Assembly (NCBI RefSeq): GCF_023159225.1
Contig: NC_063171.1
Coordinates: forward strand, 34,193,378-34,257,377
DNA length: 64,000 bases
Origin: Perognathus longimembris pacificus
Lineage: Eukaryota; Chordata; Mammalia; Rodentia; Heteromyidae
Direction: 5' to 3'
Every line of letters begins with the position of its first letter. Position 1 is the first letter of the stretch. Position numbers and translations under genes: made by a program. The notes under the pieces were generated by a model. It was not told the origin of the DNA. It worked only from the letters and a program-made list of their open reading frames with translations, and did not search any database. Shown here piece by piece: positions 11,337 through 24,130 of the stretch.

Positions 11337-12613
11337 GGTTTTCATAGTTAGATTTCTTCTGGACTTTTCTAATCAGCAATGCAGAACTACTTCACACTCA
11401 TTTATTCTTGATCATTCCAGGATAACTTAAAAAACAACAAACAGAAGCAAGATTTACACATGTATATATCATCATCCAGTTATAGGATGTCTTTATGAGG
11501 GTTCTTGTTCATTTTTAACCTTTCCTTTAGGCATTTCAACCTCCTCCCATTACACTCTATTATGTCCTATTATGATAATTGTCCAGTAAATAAAAAAAAT
11601 CACAGGATTGCCCTTAATATAAACACAATGAATATGTGTTGAAGACAGATGTAAGCTCTAGCCATGCAGCTGCACCTTACACAGAATAACATGGTGTGGG
11701 GAGATGCCAGGAAGATCCTGTTTTAGGAAACGACTGACAAAACAGCAAATAATCATTGCAGGGTAATCATGGCTCAAGGGCTGCCCCCCACAATTGCTGG
11801 CGTGGCTGTCTGTAAAGATGTGATTATAGGCCAACAAAACCCATGCAGCTGCTCTCATAATAAAGTGGAATTCTTTGCTGAAAATTGAGGAAGTACAGCC
11901 AGCTTTTAGGTCCAAGGTAAACAAGCACAGCAAGAACAGAATCATTTTTTTCCCTATTTAGATTCATATGGAAGCAGACTGACTCCATTGCAGTATCTGA
12001 GGCTGAGGGCTGAAGGTTTGTATCTCTGGTTGCCATGCACTCCACAACTCAACTACATCTGGTGGAGAAAGAAGTCCCTGTACCAGAGCACCAGAACCTC
12101 CCATCAAACTTCACCAAGTCAGGCTTAGCGAGGGTTATTCTGTAATGTGGCTCTAGTCTGTGAATATATTGGCCTTACATCCACAATGATACTTGCAAAG
12201 AGCAGCTGCTTTGAAAATACTCCAAAAAACATATTTAGCATTTAGCAAATGATGCCTTACTTGTGTTTGAGGAGAAGGAACCCACACATTTTGAAGATAC
12301 GCATTCTCTTACAATAGTGTGTGGCTTAGTTCTGCCCGGCTTATCGCTTCTTTGCAAAATATTTACATTTATGCTCAGATTCCTATTCTAGACCCGACAG
12401 CAAGGGATATGGCTGATTCTCCATTTAAAGAAGTGCTCTAAAATGTTTCTTAAAGGGCACACTAACATTTAAGAAGTCTTGTTGGATGAGGCCTGGGGAT
12501 AGGTTTCAAAGTCTCCTTAGAAGTTCCAAACTGCAGCTAAAATCTCATACGATTGCCAGAGACAAGTTCCGTAGCTTTCATGAGCATCTCAGAGGGTATT
12601 TTTATTGATTTTT
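11337..12613. other. Unique sequence, no gene seen
   Basis: About 11640-11960 is less AT-rich and looks better preserved than its surroundings (for example a cagggtaatcatggctcaag run and a C6 block). No defensible exon. The short minus-strand frames at 11658-12045 lack any recognisable domain. Confidence 0.45.
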
Positions 12614-12850
12614 AAAAATTATTTTCCCCCTTTATTGTCAACGTAAAGTAGAGAGGGGTTACAGTTTCATATGTAAGGCAGTGAGTATATTTCTTGTTCA
12701 ACTTGTTACCTCCTCCCTCATTTTCCCCCGCCACCCCCCTCCCTCTTCCCCTCTCCCTCCATGAATTGTACAGTTGGTTTACACCAAATGGTTTTGTATG
12801 TATTACTTTTGGAATCATTTGTCTTTCCTTTGTGTCTCGATTTTCAGAGG
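12614..12850 (-). mobile_element. LINE-1 3' UTR, antisense
   Basis: The plus strand shows cctttattgtcaacgtaaag, then gagaggggttacagtttcat, atgtaaggcagtgagtatat, a C-rich block and ttgtacagttggtttacacc. This is the reverse complement of the L1 end at 27950-28135. Confidence 0.8.
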
Positions 12851-13232
12851 TTTTTGTGGCCCTAAAATTGTTTTCATCCATCAGATTAACTATCTTCTGA
12901 AGAGTGATCTGGCTTTGATGGATTCATCTACATGTGATTAAAGTATTTCTCTGAGATATTAAGCAACCACAAACCAATCTCCAGACAACCCAAGACTCAA
13001 ACTGTTGGCAGGTATGAAAGCCACAGGAGGGATAAATCCTTCAGGCCTTCTTTTCCCTCTTTTCCCTACAGTGTCCTTCCTACAGTTGACTAGGTAGGTG
13101 TCCCAAGATTCCAACCTGTCCTAAACCTGAACATCCTGGCAATGATATGCAGTATAAACTAAACCTCACCATCTCACCTAGGTGCATCTGGAATAAGCAT
13201 CACTGCCGATAGACATATCCTCTTGGAAACTA

Positions 13233-13571
13233 CAGATGTTCTTTGGTTAATAATGGATTGCTAATGGGGTTATCAGTTCATTGGAAATTAGAAATACCAG
13301 GAGTTAAATGATCATATAATGTAACAACACAGTACCAGGCCGAGTATTTATTTTCATGCATGTACAGCCTGCCTTGCACTGCAGTTGGCTGAAGTTTGAT
13401 GCTGGTGCTCAGAATCACAAGGGAGTATTGGTATCACACATTGGTAGCCCAAGAGAGGAGCAGACTTCAAAGTTAAATATGTGATGTCTACTAAATGCAT
13501 ATTGCTTTTGTTTTCACACCAATGTAAAGTTTTTTAAAAGTGTCAAATCACTGTAAATCAAGGACCACCTG
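13233..13571. mobile_element. Tigger-type (TcMar) MITE, complete
   Basis: The left end cagatgttctttggttaata and the right end caaggaccacctg are imperfect terminal inverted repeats. The interior has gctttt-ttcacaccaatgtaaag and aaatcactgtaaatca, which match a mammalian Tigger-derived MITE as I remember it. Both sides are flanked by TA (13231-13232 and 13572-13573), the expected mariner duplication. Confidence 0.75.
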
Positions 13572-13573
13572 TA

Positions 13574-15283
13574 CATTTATAAAATCCAAGCTACACTTTC
13601 TACCCACTTACCTTTTGCCTACTTTATACATTGGCATCTTATAGCTTTTATTTTATACCACTAAACCAGCATTTTTTATCTGCTTTCTTTTCATTGAATT
13701 AAATCTGAGCTCATTGCTGCTAGGACTCCACAGAAGCCATGACTTCCTTCCTTCACTACCCAAGACTGTGTTCACAGATCTTGAGGTATCTTGCTTGTAA
13801 CAAACATGAGGCAAGGAGACTCCAGTAGTTATGTCAAACTGATTAGCACCAAGATAGCCACTGACTCAGCCTGTACAACCATACTGAGTTCAGCACTTGA
13901 CTCTCTCCTGTCCTTACTTGAAGATAGAAAAGTTCTCTGAAGCTAAGAGCCCTGGTGTCTTAGATCTAGATTCTCCCTAGGAATCCTGTGATCTGTATGA
14001 GCTAATGTACAGGCATTCTTAGCTCCACAGCTCCAAGTTTCTTTGTTAGAGAACCCACAGCATGTGCAGGTGACACCCGGCTCTCTTTGTATTAAACTGT
14101 GGAAATTTGACTTAGAGAAAACTCAGTACAAATGTTGACACACCGACTACCACTTCTGTAGTAAGTAAGTCTTTTATCTCTGACTCAGGTGTTTCCTATC
14201 TTTTGCTAGCATCCCTGAAATTGTGGCAATCTACTTGTTTAGCTAGTAAGGTCTCACCACACGGTTCATACAATTCTTTTTGCTCTTGTCCTTGTCTGCT
14301 AGGTGAGGCCTCATTCCTTGATCTAATAACAACAGTTGTTCCAAATTAATCTGACTTCACTGGTTTACTTCCATACACTCTATTGAATCTACCAATAGTC
14401 TCCTTAGGGGTCAGAGTGAAACAGCCACAACTCCGCATTCCCAGTCCTCACATTCTTCCTGACTACTAGAGGCAGGAACATTTTTCTTTCAACACACAAT
14501 ATTCCTGAGCCAAGCTACATTTTGATAAAAAGAAATCTCAATCAAGATTAAATGTGGAAGTAAAGATGACCAGTTTTATAATGTTTCAACTATTTAGAAG
14601 TGACACAGAGATAGGTTAAAAAAAAGTAGCTGCTTTATTCATCTTCAGAGGGAAAGTGCATGATGATAGATTAAAAGAGCATTTCATTTTAGAAATTATT
14701 CTTTAAATATATTTTTCAGTTTACTTCCAGGTTTTCCTTCAGCTCCCTTTCATATTTTATGGTCCAAATGGGTCATTGCTCATAACAGCTCTATACCTGC
14801 TCATGTGCAAAACTCTAAGTGCCCTGTGAAAGGGGCTGTAACTATATTCTATGGCTCAGGGAATTTCCCAGCCTGCAGCTCCTCTTCAGTGGAACATAGC
14901 TGAAACACTTGAGTTTAAGTATGGTTCATAACATCACTGTTCCATTTCTTTGATATACGTGCCTGTGCACACATGAGTATATAGGCACATACATAAATAG
15001 TGTGCAAACATATATATATACAAATTATGGTACAGAAGACTACATTAATGCACATGTATAGTTTCAACAATATTCACAATATCTACCTAGCCTAAAACAG
15101 AATATTGTCCAAGTATTCAAAACTATCTGGAAGACTTTCCACTATCATCCTCAAGTGCTTTCAAATACTTGCCTTGTTATTTTCCTTTACTCTGTAGTCT
15201 TACTTCATTTCTTCATATGTTCTCAGTGTATGGTTTTAACTTTCATGATTTTGAAAACAATCATTATACACTCTCTCTTAAAT
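13574..15283. other. Unique sequence, no gene seen
   Basis: Moderate GC content, no long frames and no recognised repeats. A TATATA patch lies near 15010. Confidence 0.5.
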
Positions 15284-15298
15284 TTTCCTTCAATTTTT

Positions 15299-15485
15299 TC
15301 CAGTCCTGGGGCTTGAACTCAGGGCCTGGGCACTGTCCCTGAGCTTCTTTTGCTCAAGGCTAGCACTCTACCAGTTGAGCCACAATGCCATTTTCAGCTT
15401 TTTCTGTTTCTATGGTGCTGAGGACTTGAACCCAGGGCTTCATGCCTGCTGGGCAAGCACTCAACCAATAAGGCACATTCCCAGG
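15299..15485 (-). repeat. IDL-Geo dimeric SINE, antisense
   Basis: The plus strand starts cagtcctggggcttgaactc and ends in ggcacattcccaggc, so the element reads left monomer then right monomer on the minus strand. The candidate duplication is tttccttca-like on both sides (about 15284-15298 and 15486-15500), imperfect. This is one of the more diverged copies. Confidence 0.8.
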
Positions 15486-15500
15486 CTTTCCTTAGATTTT

Positions 15501-16950
15501 TATGGTAATTTTTTCCTATTCTTAGATATGTGAATCTGTTTTTCTTACTTTTACCTAACAGAGTTAGTCTCTGTCTTTCTCTTCTTCTCTTTCCTTCAGA
15601 TGATTGACACTGTTACCTTTTCTGTCTGACTTTGATCTCAGTGACACACATAACTCTCAGTTTTGTGCTGTATAGATCTGGGGCTAATGGTGTCTTCTTT
15701 CTCTGGTCTAGCTCAAATCCTTGGGATATGCAAAGCCTGAGTCCTGAACCATGAATTATTTTTTTCTGGAAAAGAGGAAAGAGATCTTCCTGTGAAAGCC
15801 AAGGAACATCTAAGGCCTCTACTTGTTCTACCATGCCAGGGATCATGGCTGCTTTCTTTCTATGAGACACATGGTGCTAGAAGCTGAAGAAGTTGCTGAT
15901 GATCCCTCCAACTCTCTCCACTTCCCTCATAGTCCAGCTCTATGCTGCACAGCAAAGCTATCCACAAATGTTTAACTCAACCCAGCATTGCAGTCCAAGC
16001 AAGGAAACAAATAAACATCAGTCAGGTCATGCGGTCAACATACAAAATTAGAAACTGTGATAAGGAGACTTAATGCAAGTGATAAAAAAAGAAACTTCAA
16101 AAATGATATTGTTAGATTTTTCTCAAATATTGAAAACACATCTTAACATTGAATTTGGGTTGGAGGAAGAATACTGAGTTAGACATAATGAAACTACTCC
16201 ATATTTTTATTTTTTTAAATATTCCGTTTTTTCCCCCCTAATTTCACTGCACCACATTCTAATCTCCTTTGGCTCTTTTTCTACTCTTTCTATGACAAAA
16301 ATGGGCAAAGTTGGCAGTCTCCTTGTTATAAGCCTGATAGATTCTATAGACCTAAATCAACTTGGTTGGAATTGGTGTTACACAATTTGGTGTTACATGA
16401 CATGTTTCAGGACAAAATGCACTGAATTTGAATGCAGGCAAATGTTGGTTCATTCAGGCTAGGAAACTGATGGAAGAGAAACCAGGGATTGATGAAGAGA
16501 GAGAGAGGAGCTGGCAATGTTGAATTGGGTAAGGACAATGCCAACAGAATGTTGGCCATTTTGCTGATTTTAGAAAGCATATGCAAGACTAGATTAAAAC
16601 ACTCTTCAAGCTAGCAAAAGCTGAAGCCAGCTTGTCTCTACTGCAATGTTTGGGCTGGCGGGCACTTCGGAGTATGAATTCCTTCATTCTTGTCAACTGT
16701 GACCTTTAATAAGTTTAATTCAATTCAATATAATTCTGTGAAATTTATGGAAGCCAACTTTTGCCAGGCTACTGAACTGAAAGGCCTTAAAGAACCTATC
16801 ATCTAGTACTAAGATTGCTGAAGAGTATGAAAAAATTACAAAGTTAGAAAAGCATTGGTTCCAGGTCTTCCTTTTAGCATATACATTCCTCCATCTGACA
16901 TTCATAAGCATAAGCATCAGTGACGACAGGGATTGACCCAGGGTCAGTGA
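15501..16950. other. Unique sequence, no gene seen
   Basis: No recognised repeats. A minus-strand open frame of 85 residues at 15613-15870 has no recognisable domain and no conserved neighbours, so I do not call it. Confidence 0.45.
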
Positions 16951-17275
16951 TTAGGGATAAAGGAAGAAAGGCAGAATGAGAAATAATGGGGAAAGAGTAA
17001 ACCAAATTAAAAGAGCAAGAAGTGTAAGAGCTGTAAGTAGTTCAGGAAATTGTATGGGAAGCATTAAAAGGGCCAACACAATGCAATGAGGGACAATGTG
17101 TAAGAGGTGGAGGAAGGTTTTGCCTGCATTCTCACCTCTTACATTGCTGGGAGAGTTGGGAGTGGTGGGTGAGAATGTTGAAAGGGGTGACATTGATCAA
17201 GATGCACTATCTTCATAAACTGCCTTGGTGAATGGCAATTCTTTCATACAACTGCTTAAAGATAATAATATTTTT
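16951..17275 (+). repeat. L1-type 3' UTR, second family
   Basis: Contains gtgggtgagaatgttgaaag, gacattgatcaagatgcact, ataaactgccttggtgaatg and the end caactgcttaaagataataa. It is nearly collinear with 51085-51200 and antisense to 40790-40925. Confidence 0.6.
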
Positions 17276-17789
17276 AAAGAAGTAGAAGATCTTTCTTGAC
17301 TTATGTGAGCTTCATCCTCCCTGAACTTTATAAAGTTGACAGTAAAATAGCAGGATGTGACCTTTCACTTCAAAATTGTTCAGTAGGCCGAATTAAGGAG
17401 AATAAAAAAGAATCCTTTGTCTACCAAAACAACAACAATAATATTTGAAACTATTTTAGAATTATGTGAACCTTTTTTCATAATTCTCTTCCCAAAACAT
17501 TTCTGAAGGGACATCTTAAGACAGAGAGAGCTAAGGAAAGATCTCATAATAAGCCAAAGGAAGAGATAAATTCCATGTAATGATTTCCGAGTCTGTAGCC
17601 TTAGCTCATACTTGTACTATATTGATTCAGTGAACAAAATGACAAAGGACAAAATCAGAAAAAAAAATCCTCTCAAAACTGAAGATCATAGCTATGTGAT
17701 ATTGCCTTTCTCTGAAACCAAATGTGATTTCAACTCCATCAATTTCTGTATTATGAAGTTAGTACCAACAAGTAGGGTACTAAGGTTTT

Positions 17790-17850
17790 TGTTGTTGTTA
17801 TTTTTGGTTAGGCACACCCTCTTACTACTGAGCCACATCTCCAGCCTTGA
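17790..17850 (-). repeat. ID-type SINE fragment
   Basis: The phrase taggcacaccctcttactac followed by tgagccacatctccagcc is the antisense of an ID 5' half. Confidence 0.6.
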
Positions 17851-18129
17851 GTTTTGCTGGTAACTTTTAAGGTTATCTCTCTCAGACATGTTTTGTTACT
17901 AATCAACAAAAATCCGGACACCCAAAGACATAATAGAGACAAGGTATTATACAATAATGTTTTATTAAGCCTTCCAATTCAGAAAGATGAAAAAGGACTT
18001 AGGAGCACTGGGCAGAAGTGAAAAACCAGGGCTGGTGGTGTCTCTCTGCTTTAGAGGCTGCACAAGTTGCTTCTGGAATATCTTCCCATCTTTGCAGGGA
18101 TTGCTCTCAGTTGTCATATCTTTTCAAGA

Positions 18130-18310
18130 CGAAAACTAATCAGCTCTAGCACTTGAGCCACTGCACCAGTTCCAGTTCCTGTCCTATGGTGGTTAATTGG
18201 AGATAAGAATATTATAGGCTTTCCTGGAGGCTGGCTTCTAACCATGACCCTCTAATCTTAACCTCTTGAGTAGGTAGGATTACAAGTGTTAGCCACTAGC
18301 ACCTAGCTTA
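18130..18310 (-). repeat. B1-Geo composite SINE, antisense, 3' truncated
   Basis: The plus strand shows tagcacttgagccactgcac, then ggttaattggagataagaat and ttgagtaggtaggattacaa. The outer part of the Geo monomer is missing or unrecognisable. Confidence 0.65.
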
Positions 18311-19837
18311 AACATTACTTTTTGTTAGGTTCATTGTTTTTTTTTGTATATTTGGCCTACTGTGATTCTTAGTACATGACAGTTGAGTGAATCAATGCTT
18401 GTGATATGGTACTGTGTGTGACCAGTATCAATTATTGCCTTTCTCTTTGACTTAATTTCCACTTAAGATCCTTTTCCCCTCTTCTTTTCCCCTTTTCTGT
18501 CTTTGTGTCCAAGAAGAATTATATTTTCTTATGGGATCAACATTCTAACTGCTTTCACTTACTAACTTTTCAAACACATCTGTAGGTGTTTTCATCTGTG
18601 GGACTGGTGCTGTGATTTCAGGCCCCATCTTCTTTATTTCTATATTCTTTTTTCCATAGATAGGATGTGTCACACTTAGGTTTCTCAATGGGACCTGATA
18701 ATTGTATTTACTGATTAAATTTAGCTACATTTTTATTGATGAATTCAGTTGCAACTGCAACAGGTTCAGTGGTGGTGATATTGCTCCAGACTTCTGAAAA
18801 TCATGGTGATTAAGTGGCTAATATCTACATATAGAAAAATGAATCAAAAGTCAGGATTAAAAATAAATTTTTATCTGTTGATATTCAAGATTTTGGAATA
18901 CCCAAACATGTTTATCTCACTAATTTGTATACTCACAAAGCAGATATCTTAGTTTGAAATTGTTTCTATTTAAAAAATCTAAAGGGATACATAAGGGTTA
19001 CTTCAAAGGTCTGTGTCTACATCCCTCTAATATTCCACCTGTCAGTCTATGTGTAAAAGTCCTCCCTGGGAAATGTCTCAAGATTCTGGATACTTTATGG
19101 AAGCTATAGAAATCGCTGCATATTGTGTTTTGCTAAGTAATATAGTTGAGATTTTACTTAATCAATTGCTCTAGTAATCTGACTCCTCCACACCTTCCAG
19201 TTGAACAGGTTAGATGGTTGGAGAAATGTCACTGGTAAAACCAAACACATAAAAATTGAATTTCCAGGCCAACTGTTCAGTAACTAAAAATGCCTGAATC
19301 ATGAGGAGGTAAAAACACAAGTGATACCCGGCTGCAAAGGTAAAGAAAATGAAAAGCCATGCTTTCAATTATTAACTAAAATGGAAAAGGTCAAGTTCTA
19401 GTTCTCAGCATTGGAGGTCAAGTGAAGAATTTTAGCAGGGAAATAACTAAAGCCATCCTCAATTCAATGACATTCATTCACATGCAACAAATGCAAGATA
19501 GAGAAAAAGGGTGTGTCACTATCACTCCCAATTTCCTTTCACAAGCCTGTAGACTGTAAGTATTGGCCTTGAGATTTCTACATGTGAGAAACAAAAACAG
19601 ACAGTGGAGGGAAAATAAACACGATTGATTACATGCATGGAAACTTTTGTAGTTGGCTATATAAGACCAAGAAGGCATCACTGTTTTAAACTCAAAAAAA
19701 AAATCTCTACAATCTGCATTCTGAAGCTGAGTAACAGAGGCTTACTTTGGAAATGACTTGCGATCTCACCTCAACAAGGAAACACTTTTGTTATCCTTAC
19801 CATGGACCTCATGTATGCGAATCCCATTCCATCACAG
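18311..19837. other. Unique sequence, no gene seen
   Basis: T-rich near 18340-18560, otherwise featureless. Short open frames such as 19478-19681 (-) show no recognisable product. Confidence 0.5.
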
Positions 19838-19930
19838 CTACATTTATTGAGTGTCTATTTGAGTTTATGGAAATCAGTGTGATAAAGAAAAATTAGACAC
19901 AGTTTCTACTCTTGGATACATATGCTTTAG
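19838..19930 (+). repeat. L2/MIR-type relic
   Basis: The phrase acatttattgagtgtctatt, followed later by agacacagtttctactcttg, follows the L2 3' region in order. It is ancient and patchy. Confidence 0.45.
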
Positions 19931-19983
19931 AAAGGAATTACATAGCAATTTTCCCACTAACATTTAATAAGAGCACTGACCAA

Positions 19984-19986
<3 letters not shown>

Positions 19987-20019
<33 letters not shown>
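19987..20019. repeat. (AC)n microsatellite
   Basis: A perfect run of about 16 AC units. Confidence 0.97.
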
Positions 20020-20023
<4 letters not shown>

Positions 20024-21018
20024 CACTAGCAAATGTGGCAAATTAGGTGTCAATCAAAAGAAAAAAGTAAGGGAAAACCTAATTGTAGAAAACTGGCTAT
20101 GGATAAATACCTTTAGATGTAAATTGCACCTTTTCTCCAAATTATAAACATACTTCACAGCAACTGCTAATCACTCATATCCAATTATAAATATTCCAGA
20201 AGTGTTAAATTTATTAAGAAAAAGACTCCTTCAGATTTAGGAGGAAAAAAATACCTGAATTCTTATTCAATCCCTGCCATTTCACTCATTTTGTCTGTCT
20301 TTCATTATTTAACAGCTATGTCAGCCACCAAACTAGCCTTTGTATTCATTTTAACACTAGATATCTGTAAAGTCATTTGAAGGACCTCTGAGCCTCCACG
20401 TTCATATGTAATACTGTTATGCTTCTTTTATTGGTCATTATGAGATAAATATTAATGATAAGAAAGCACTAAATGCATCTATAATTTTATTGTTGTAACT
20501 GGTAAAAAAAATATCTAAGAATACAAGTCAAGTTCTCTGACTTCTCAATTCATGAGTTGGTCATCTCTCTATTCACTGTTAATGTTTCTTGATAACTGGA
20601 AATTCTCAATAATTTGTTCCATATGTGAAATCAAACTACAGGAGGACTTTCCAGCTTACATTTGTATGTGACATAAGTATATCTCAAATGGTGCTTCCAT
20701 CATAACAGGAAAAAAGTCAGTTTCTAAAGTCACAATTTTTCTTGCCATTAGAGAACTTAAGTCGCAGGATAAACAACCTACTTCACATCTAAGGAAAGAC
20801 AGTCATTGACAAAGAAAATTAGCACCAAAACACAAGCTTCCTATTGGCAGAACACAATGCCCTGCAAGTCACACTTTTGATTGAAAATTCCACCTCATTT
20901 TTAAACCAATTACTAACACTCAAGAGTGGCCATGTTTCTGGGGGCCATGGCCTAAGAGGAGTTGATCTCACTTGCTGGCATTTTCCCATGAGCCTCACAT
21001 TTACAAGAAAGACTGGGA
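20020..21018. other. Unique sequence, no gene seen
   Basis: AT-rich and featureless. The overlapping frames at 20819-21047 lie on opposite strands and neither is recognisable. Confidence 0.5.
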
Positions 21019-21300
21019 AGGCCAGGCTCACTGGCTCACGCTTGTAATCTCATTTACTTGGGAGGTGGAGATTGGAGGAATCTCAATTCAAGTCTAGCCA
21101 GGTATAAAAGTTCATGAGACTTCATCATCTTACTCACTGACTGGGCCTGCCAGCAAATGCCAATCCTCACCGTGAAGAGGGGGAGACCAGGTAGAAAAAG
21201 TCAAGGCAGAAGGGGCTAGGGATACTGCTTGAAGTAATAGAACACTTAAGAAACATAAAGACCTGCGTTCAAACCCTAGTACCACCAAAAATAGAAGAGG
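21019..21300 (+). repeat. B1-ID composite SINE, old
   Basis: A B1 head (ggccaggctcactggctcac, then acttgggaggtggagattgg) is joined by a diverged linker to an ID-like half (ggctagggatactgcttgaa, then cgttcaaaccctagtacca). An A/GAAA-rich tail follows. Confidence 0.65.
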
Positions 21301-22213
21301 AAAGATAGAAAAGATAAACAAGAGGATTAAAAAGGAAAGAAACACCAAAAAACTTCCTTCTTTTGCATGCCATCCTATAGGGTTGCTCACAGAAACTGTG
21401 GTAGTAGAAACGGCTGCCTGCACAGATCACTCAATATATACCACGCTGAGCAATGGGAACCTGGTGAAACCTTCAAGATAATCACATCAACAACAAACCC
21501 GACCCAAACCTCTTTGGGACTACAGTGAATCAATCCTACCTACTAACCATGAGCTAGAAGCTCTCTTTCCAGAAATAAATACAGTTTAACCCAGTTTCTA
21601 TTTATTTATATGGAATATCTGGCTTTCTACCAAAAAGAAATATTAGCAAGTAATGTAAGCAAGGTAAGTGGAGGGAGAAAATAACCAATACAGTACTAAG
21701 AGGCTTAAGAATCAACAAAATAATATGTATATAAGGCCAAGATACTTGGAATTCCCGGACAGAATATATAAAGTAACTGTGAGTATTAAATTAAAGGCTG
21801 TAGTGAGGAGCTGGTCTGCATACACATGCAGGAGGGGGATTTAGTAAAGAATTAATACTACAAAGATAAGTCAAATGTCAATGTTACAAGTTAAAACACA
21901 AAGCCATGACAACCTATATAAGGAAAGACTTTAACAGGGTCATAATTGAACTGGTATTTCATTAAATGAAGCACAAAGTTGTGAGTACACTAGTATGATT
22001 TTAATAGATAAAATATTAAATTATGCAATCAGATATGCACCTCGCCTTCAAAGAACAAAGATGTGATACATGATCACTTCTCAGCCCAAAGCATCTTTTT
22101 ACTTTTTCATACACATAGATTTAATTTTATCTTTTATTATTTATTCTTTTATTAATAAAAATAGTCAAGAAGTTATGAAGTCTTAATAAGTACAAATCTC
22201 TACTGTGAAATTG
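21301..22213. other. Unique AT-rich sequence, no gene seen
   Basis: No recognised family. There is an A/T-dominated stretch near 22110-22170. Confidence 0.5.
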
Positions 22214-22430
22214 GAATGTGGTAGCTACTTTATATGAATTATTCTTCTAAATCTTCATAACAACTCTATGAGGCACTATTATCACTCTTCTCGTTTTATA
22301 AATGAGGAAAAATATTCTAGAGGATTAAGCAAATTACTTAAGATCACAGAGTTATTAAGTAGTAGAACAAAGGTGTAAACCAAATAGGTCTGATTCTAAG
22401 TGCCTTAAGTTCTAATATCTCTGCCATATA
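22214..22430 (+). repeat. L2/MIR 3'-type relic
   Basis: In order: taaatcttcataacaactct, atgaggcactattatcactc, ttttataaatgaggaaaaat, acttaagatcacagagttat and taagtagtagaacaaaggtg. This is a clear match to the shared L2/MIR3-like core (cctcacaacaaccctatgag and so on). Confidence 0.75.
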
Positions 22431-23795
22431 TATCTGAATTATATCTGGTTATTTTATGCCACATACAACATTTAGGAATCTTTTATCAATGGTTTAATGC
22501 ACAATATATATTATGCATGCAGGTAGATAGGTATTTCGATATCTAGATGATTAATAATCAGTGTGATTTAATTAGGTAGAATTCCATGGGAGGCATAGAG
22601 AGTTTATTAGGGTATTTGCCTTGAGCATGCAGAGGAGTCAGGAAATCACTGAAAACAAAAGAAATAAGATAAAAGAATTCTGTAATGGTGATGTAGTTTG
22701 GAGAAACCTCTTTCCACAGAAGCATGTATTAACATGATCAAAATAAATCACAAACACTTTTTCAACAATAATTTGGTAGGCTGTACCTGGTTTGACCAGT
22801 AGATACCACATATAATCCTCTACAGCTGTAGTCTGTATCTAGAATATTCCAGCAAGTTCAGCAGCTGAAGGGTAGTTCCCATCTTCCTCAGTTCCCTGGG
22901 GTAGAAATTTATTTTGAGTGACTTGGACAACCAGTGGACATCATGGAGCTGACATTTTGTAGCTCCATCTTGTAGAAAGACTATAACTGAGAAGCCAAGG
23001 AATCACCCATGGGTACTACTCCTTCATGCTAAATGCATGCAACACAGAATGGAACTTAGCAAGGCAACTAGTAAAGACAGAATCTTCTTTCCTGCACAGT
23101 TCTCTTGGTGGAAGCATGTTCCAATGGGCAGTTCCCATCTCTTCCATCACCTTCCAGTAGAGGACTTACTCTAGTTAGTTGTGTTAGCTGTTGTACATTG
23201 GTAATTTCTATCTTCTCCTGAATGTAGGCTCTATCCAGTGAGACTGCTGCTTTATTTGCTCATTCATAGCAAGCAGTGTCAGGCCAAGGGTAGCCAAAAT
23301 ACTAAGAATAAATGAAGAAAAATGAAAGAACTTCGGAAACAAAAACTTTAAGTTCCCATGTGCATTTCACAGCTCAGTTAATGTGGAAAAGATCTCAGTG
23401 TGAATGATCATCCACTATGTTTCAATTATAGAGTGATGTGCGTGCTTCCTTGCCTTTAATCTTATGAAAGTCTGCTTCCCAAAACAGAAGTGGTGACTCT
23501 CAAAAGCATGAGAAAAATTATGTACAGTAAAAAAAGAAAAAGCCAAAGGGATAAAGGAATTGTTTTTTTTTTAGATTTGATGAAAGGGATCATGTCTTTA
23601 GTAGAAATTGGGTTGACAATATTGGAAAAATGAACCAAACATCTGTATTATAGCATTGAACTCTATACATTCCCAGCATGTGTGACAGCTGCTTTAGAAC
23701 CATATAGCCACAGAAACCAGTAGTCTACTACAATAGAAGGTAGCTGTAACCTATTCCAGCATCACACCCCTATATACACTCTAGCTCCAAGAAAG

Positions 23796-23796
<1 letters not shown>
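22431..23796. other. Unique sequence, no gene seen
   Basis: The block 22780-23280 has near-balanced base composition and could be an old LTR or a conserved element, but I recognise neither. No defensible frame. Confidence 0.4.

Positions 23797-23827
<31 letters not shown>
23797..23827. repeat. (CA)n microsatellite
   Basis: About 15 CA units, nearly perfect. Confidence 0.95.
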
Positions 23828-23828
<1 letters not shown>

Positions 23829-24034
23829 ACATATTACACTCCCACTCTCCATACACAAAACAAGCAAGTAAACAAACAAAAAACGCTGGATATAAGGCCT
23901 CTACCACTTACCTCCATCTTATGTTCCATAGTTCAGAGATGTTATATATGCCCCCAAGAAGCATCAGTGCAAATCTCAAAGACTGACCTTTTCAGGGTCA
24001 GCCTTTGAATGCAGTAGGATTTGACAAGGGTAAT

Positions 24035-24130
24035 GATATATCTATATATACATATATAATATACGTATGTATGTATATAAATATGTGTGTATGTATGTAC
24101 ATATATGTATATGTGTGTGTGTGTGTATGA
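24035..24130. repeat. TATA/TATG/TGTG compound microsatellite
   Basis: Mixed TATATA, ACGTATGTATG and GTGTGTGT units. This is a typical decaying compound dinucleotide tract. Confidence 0.85.

Noticed and set aside
17940..18110. Possible antisense 3' end of a processed cellular pseudogene (AATAAA on the minus strand near 17960)
   Set aside because: There is no poly(A) tail, no recognisable coding remnant and no target duplication.
22780..23280. Possible ancient LTR or retroviral remnant
   Set aside because: Composition differs slightly from the flanks, but I see no LTR ends, polyadenylation layout, primer binding site or coding remnant. No endogenous retrovirus is called anywhere in the window.
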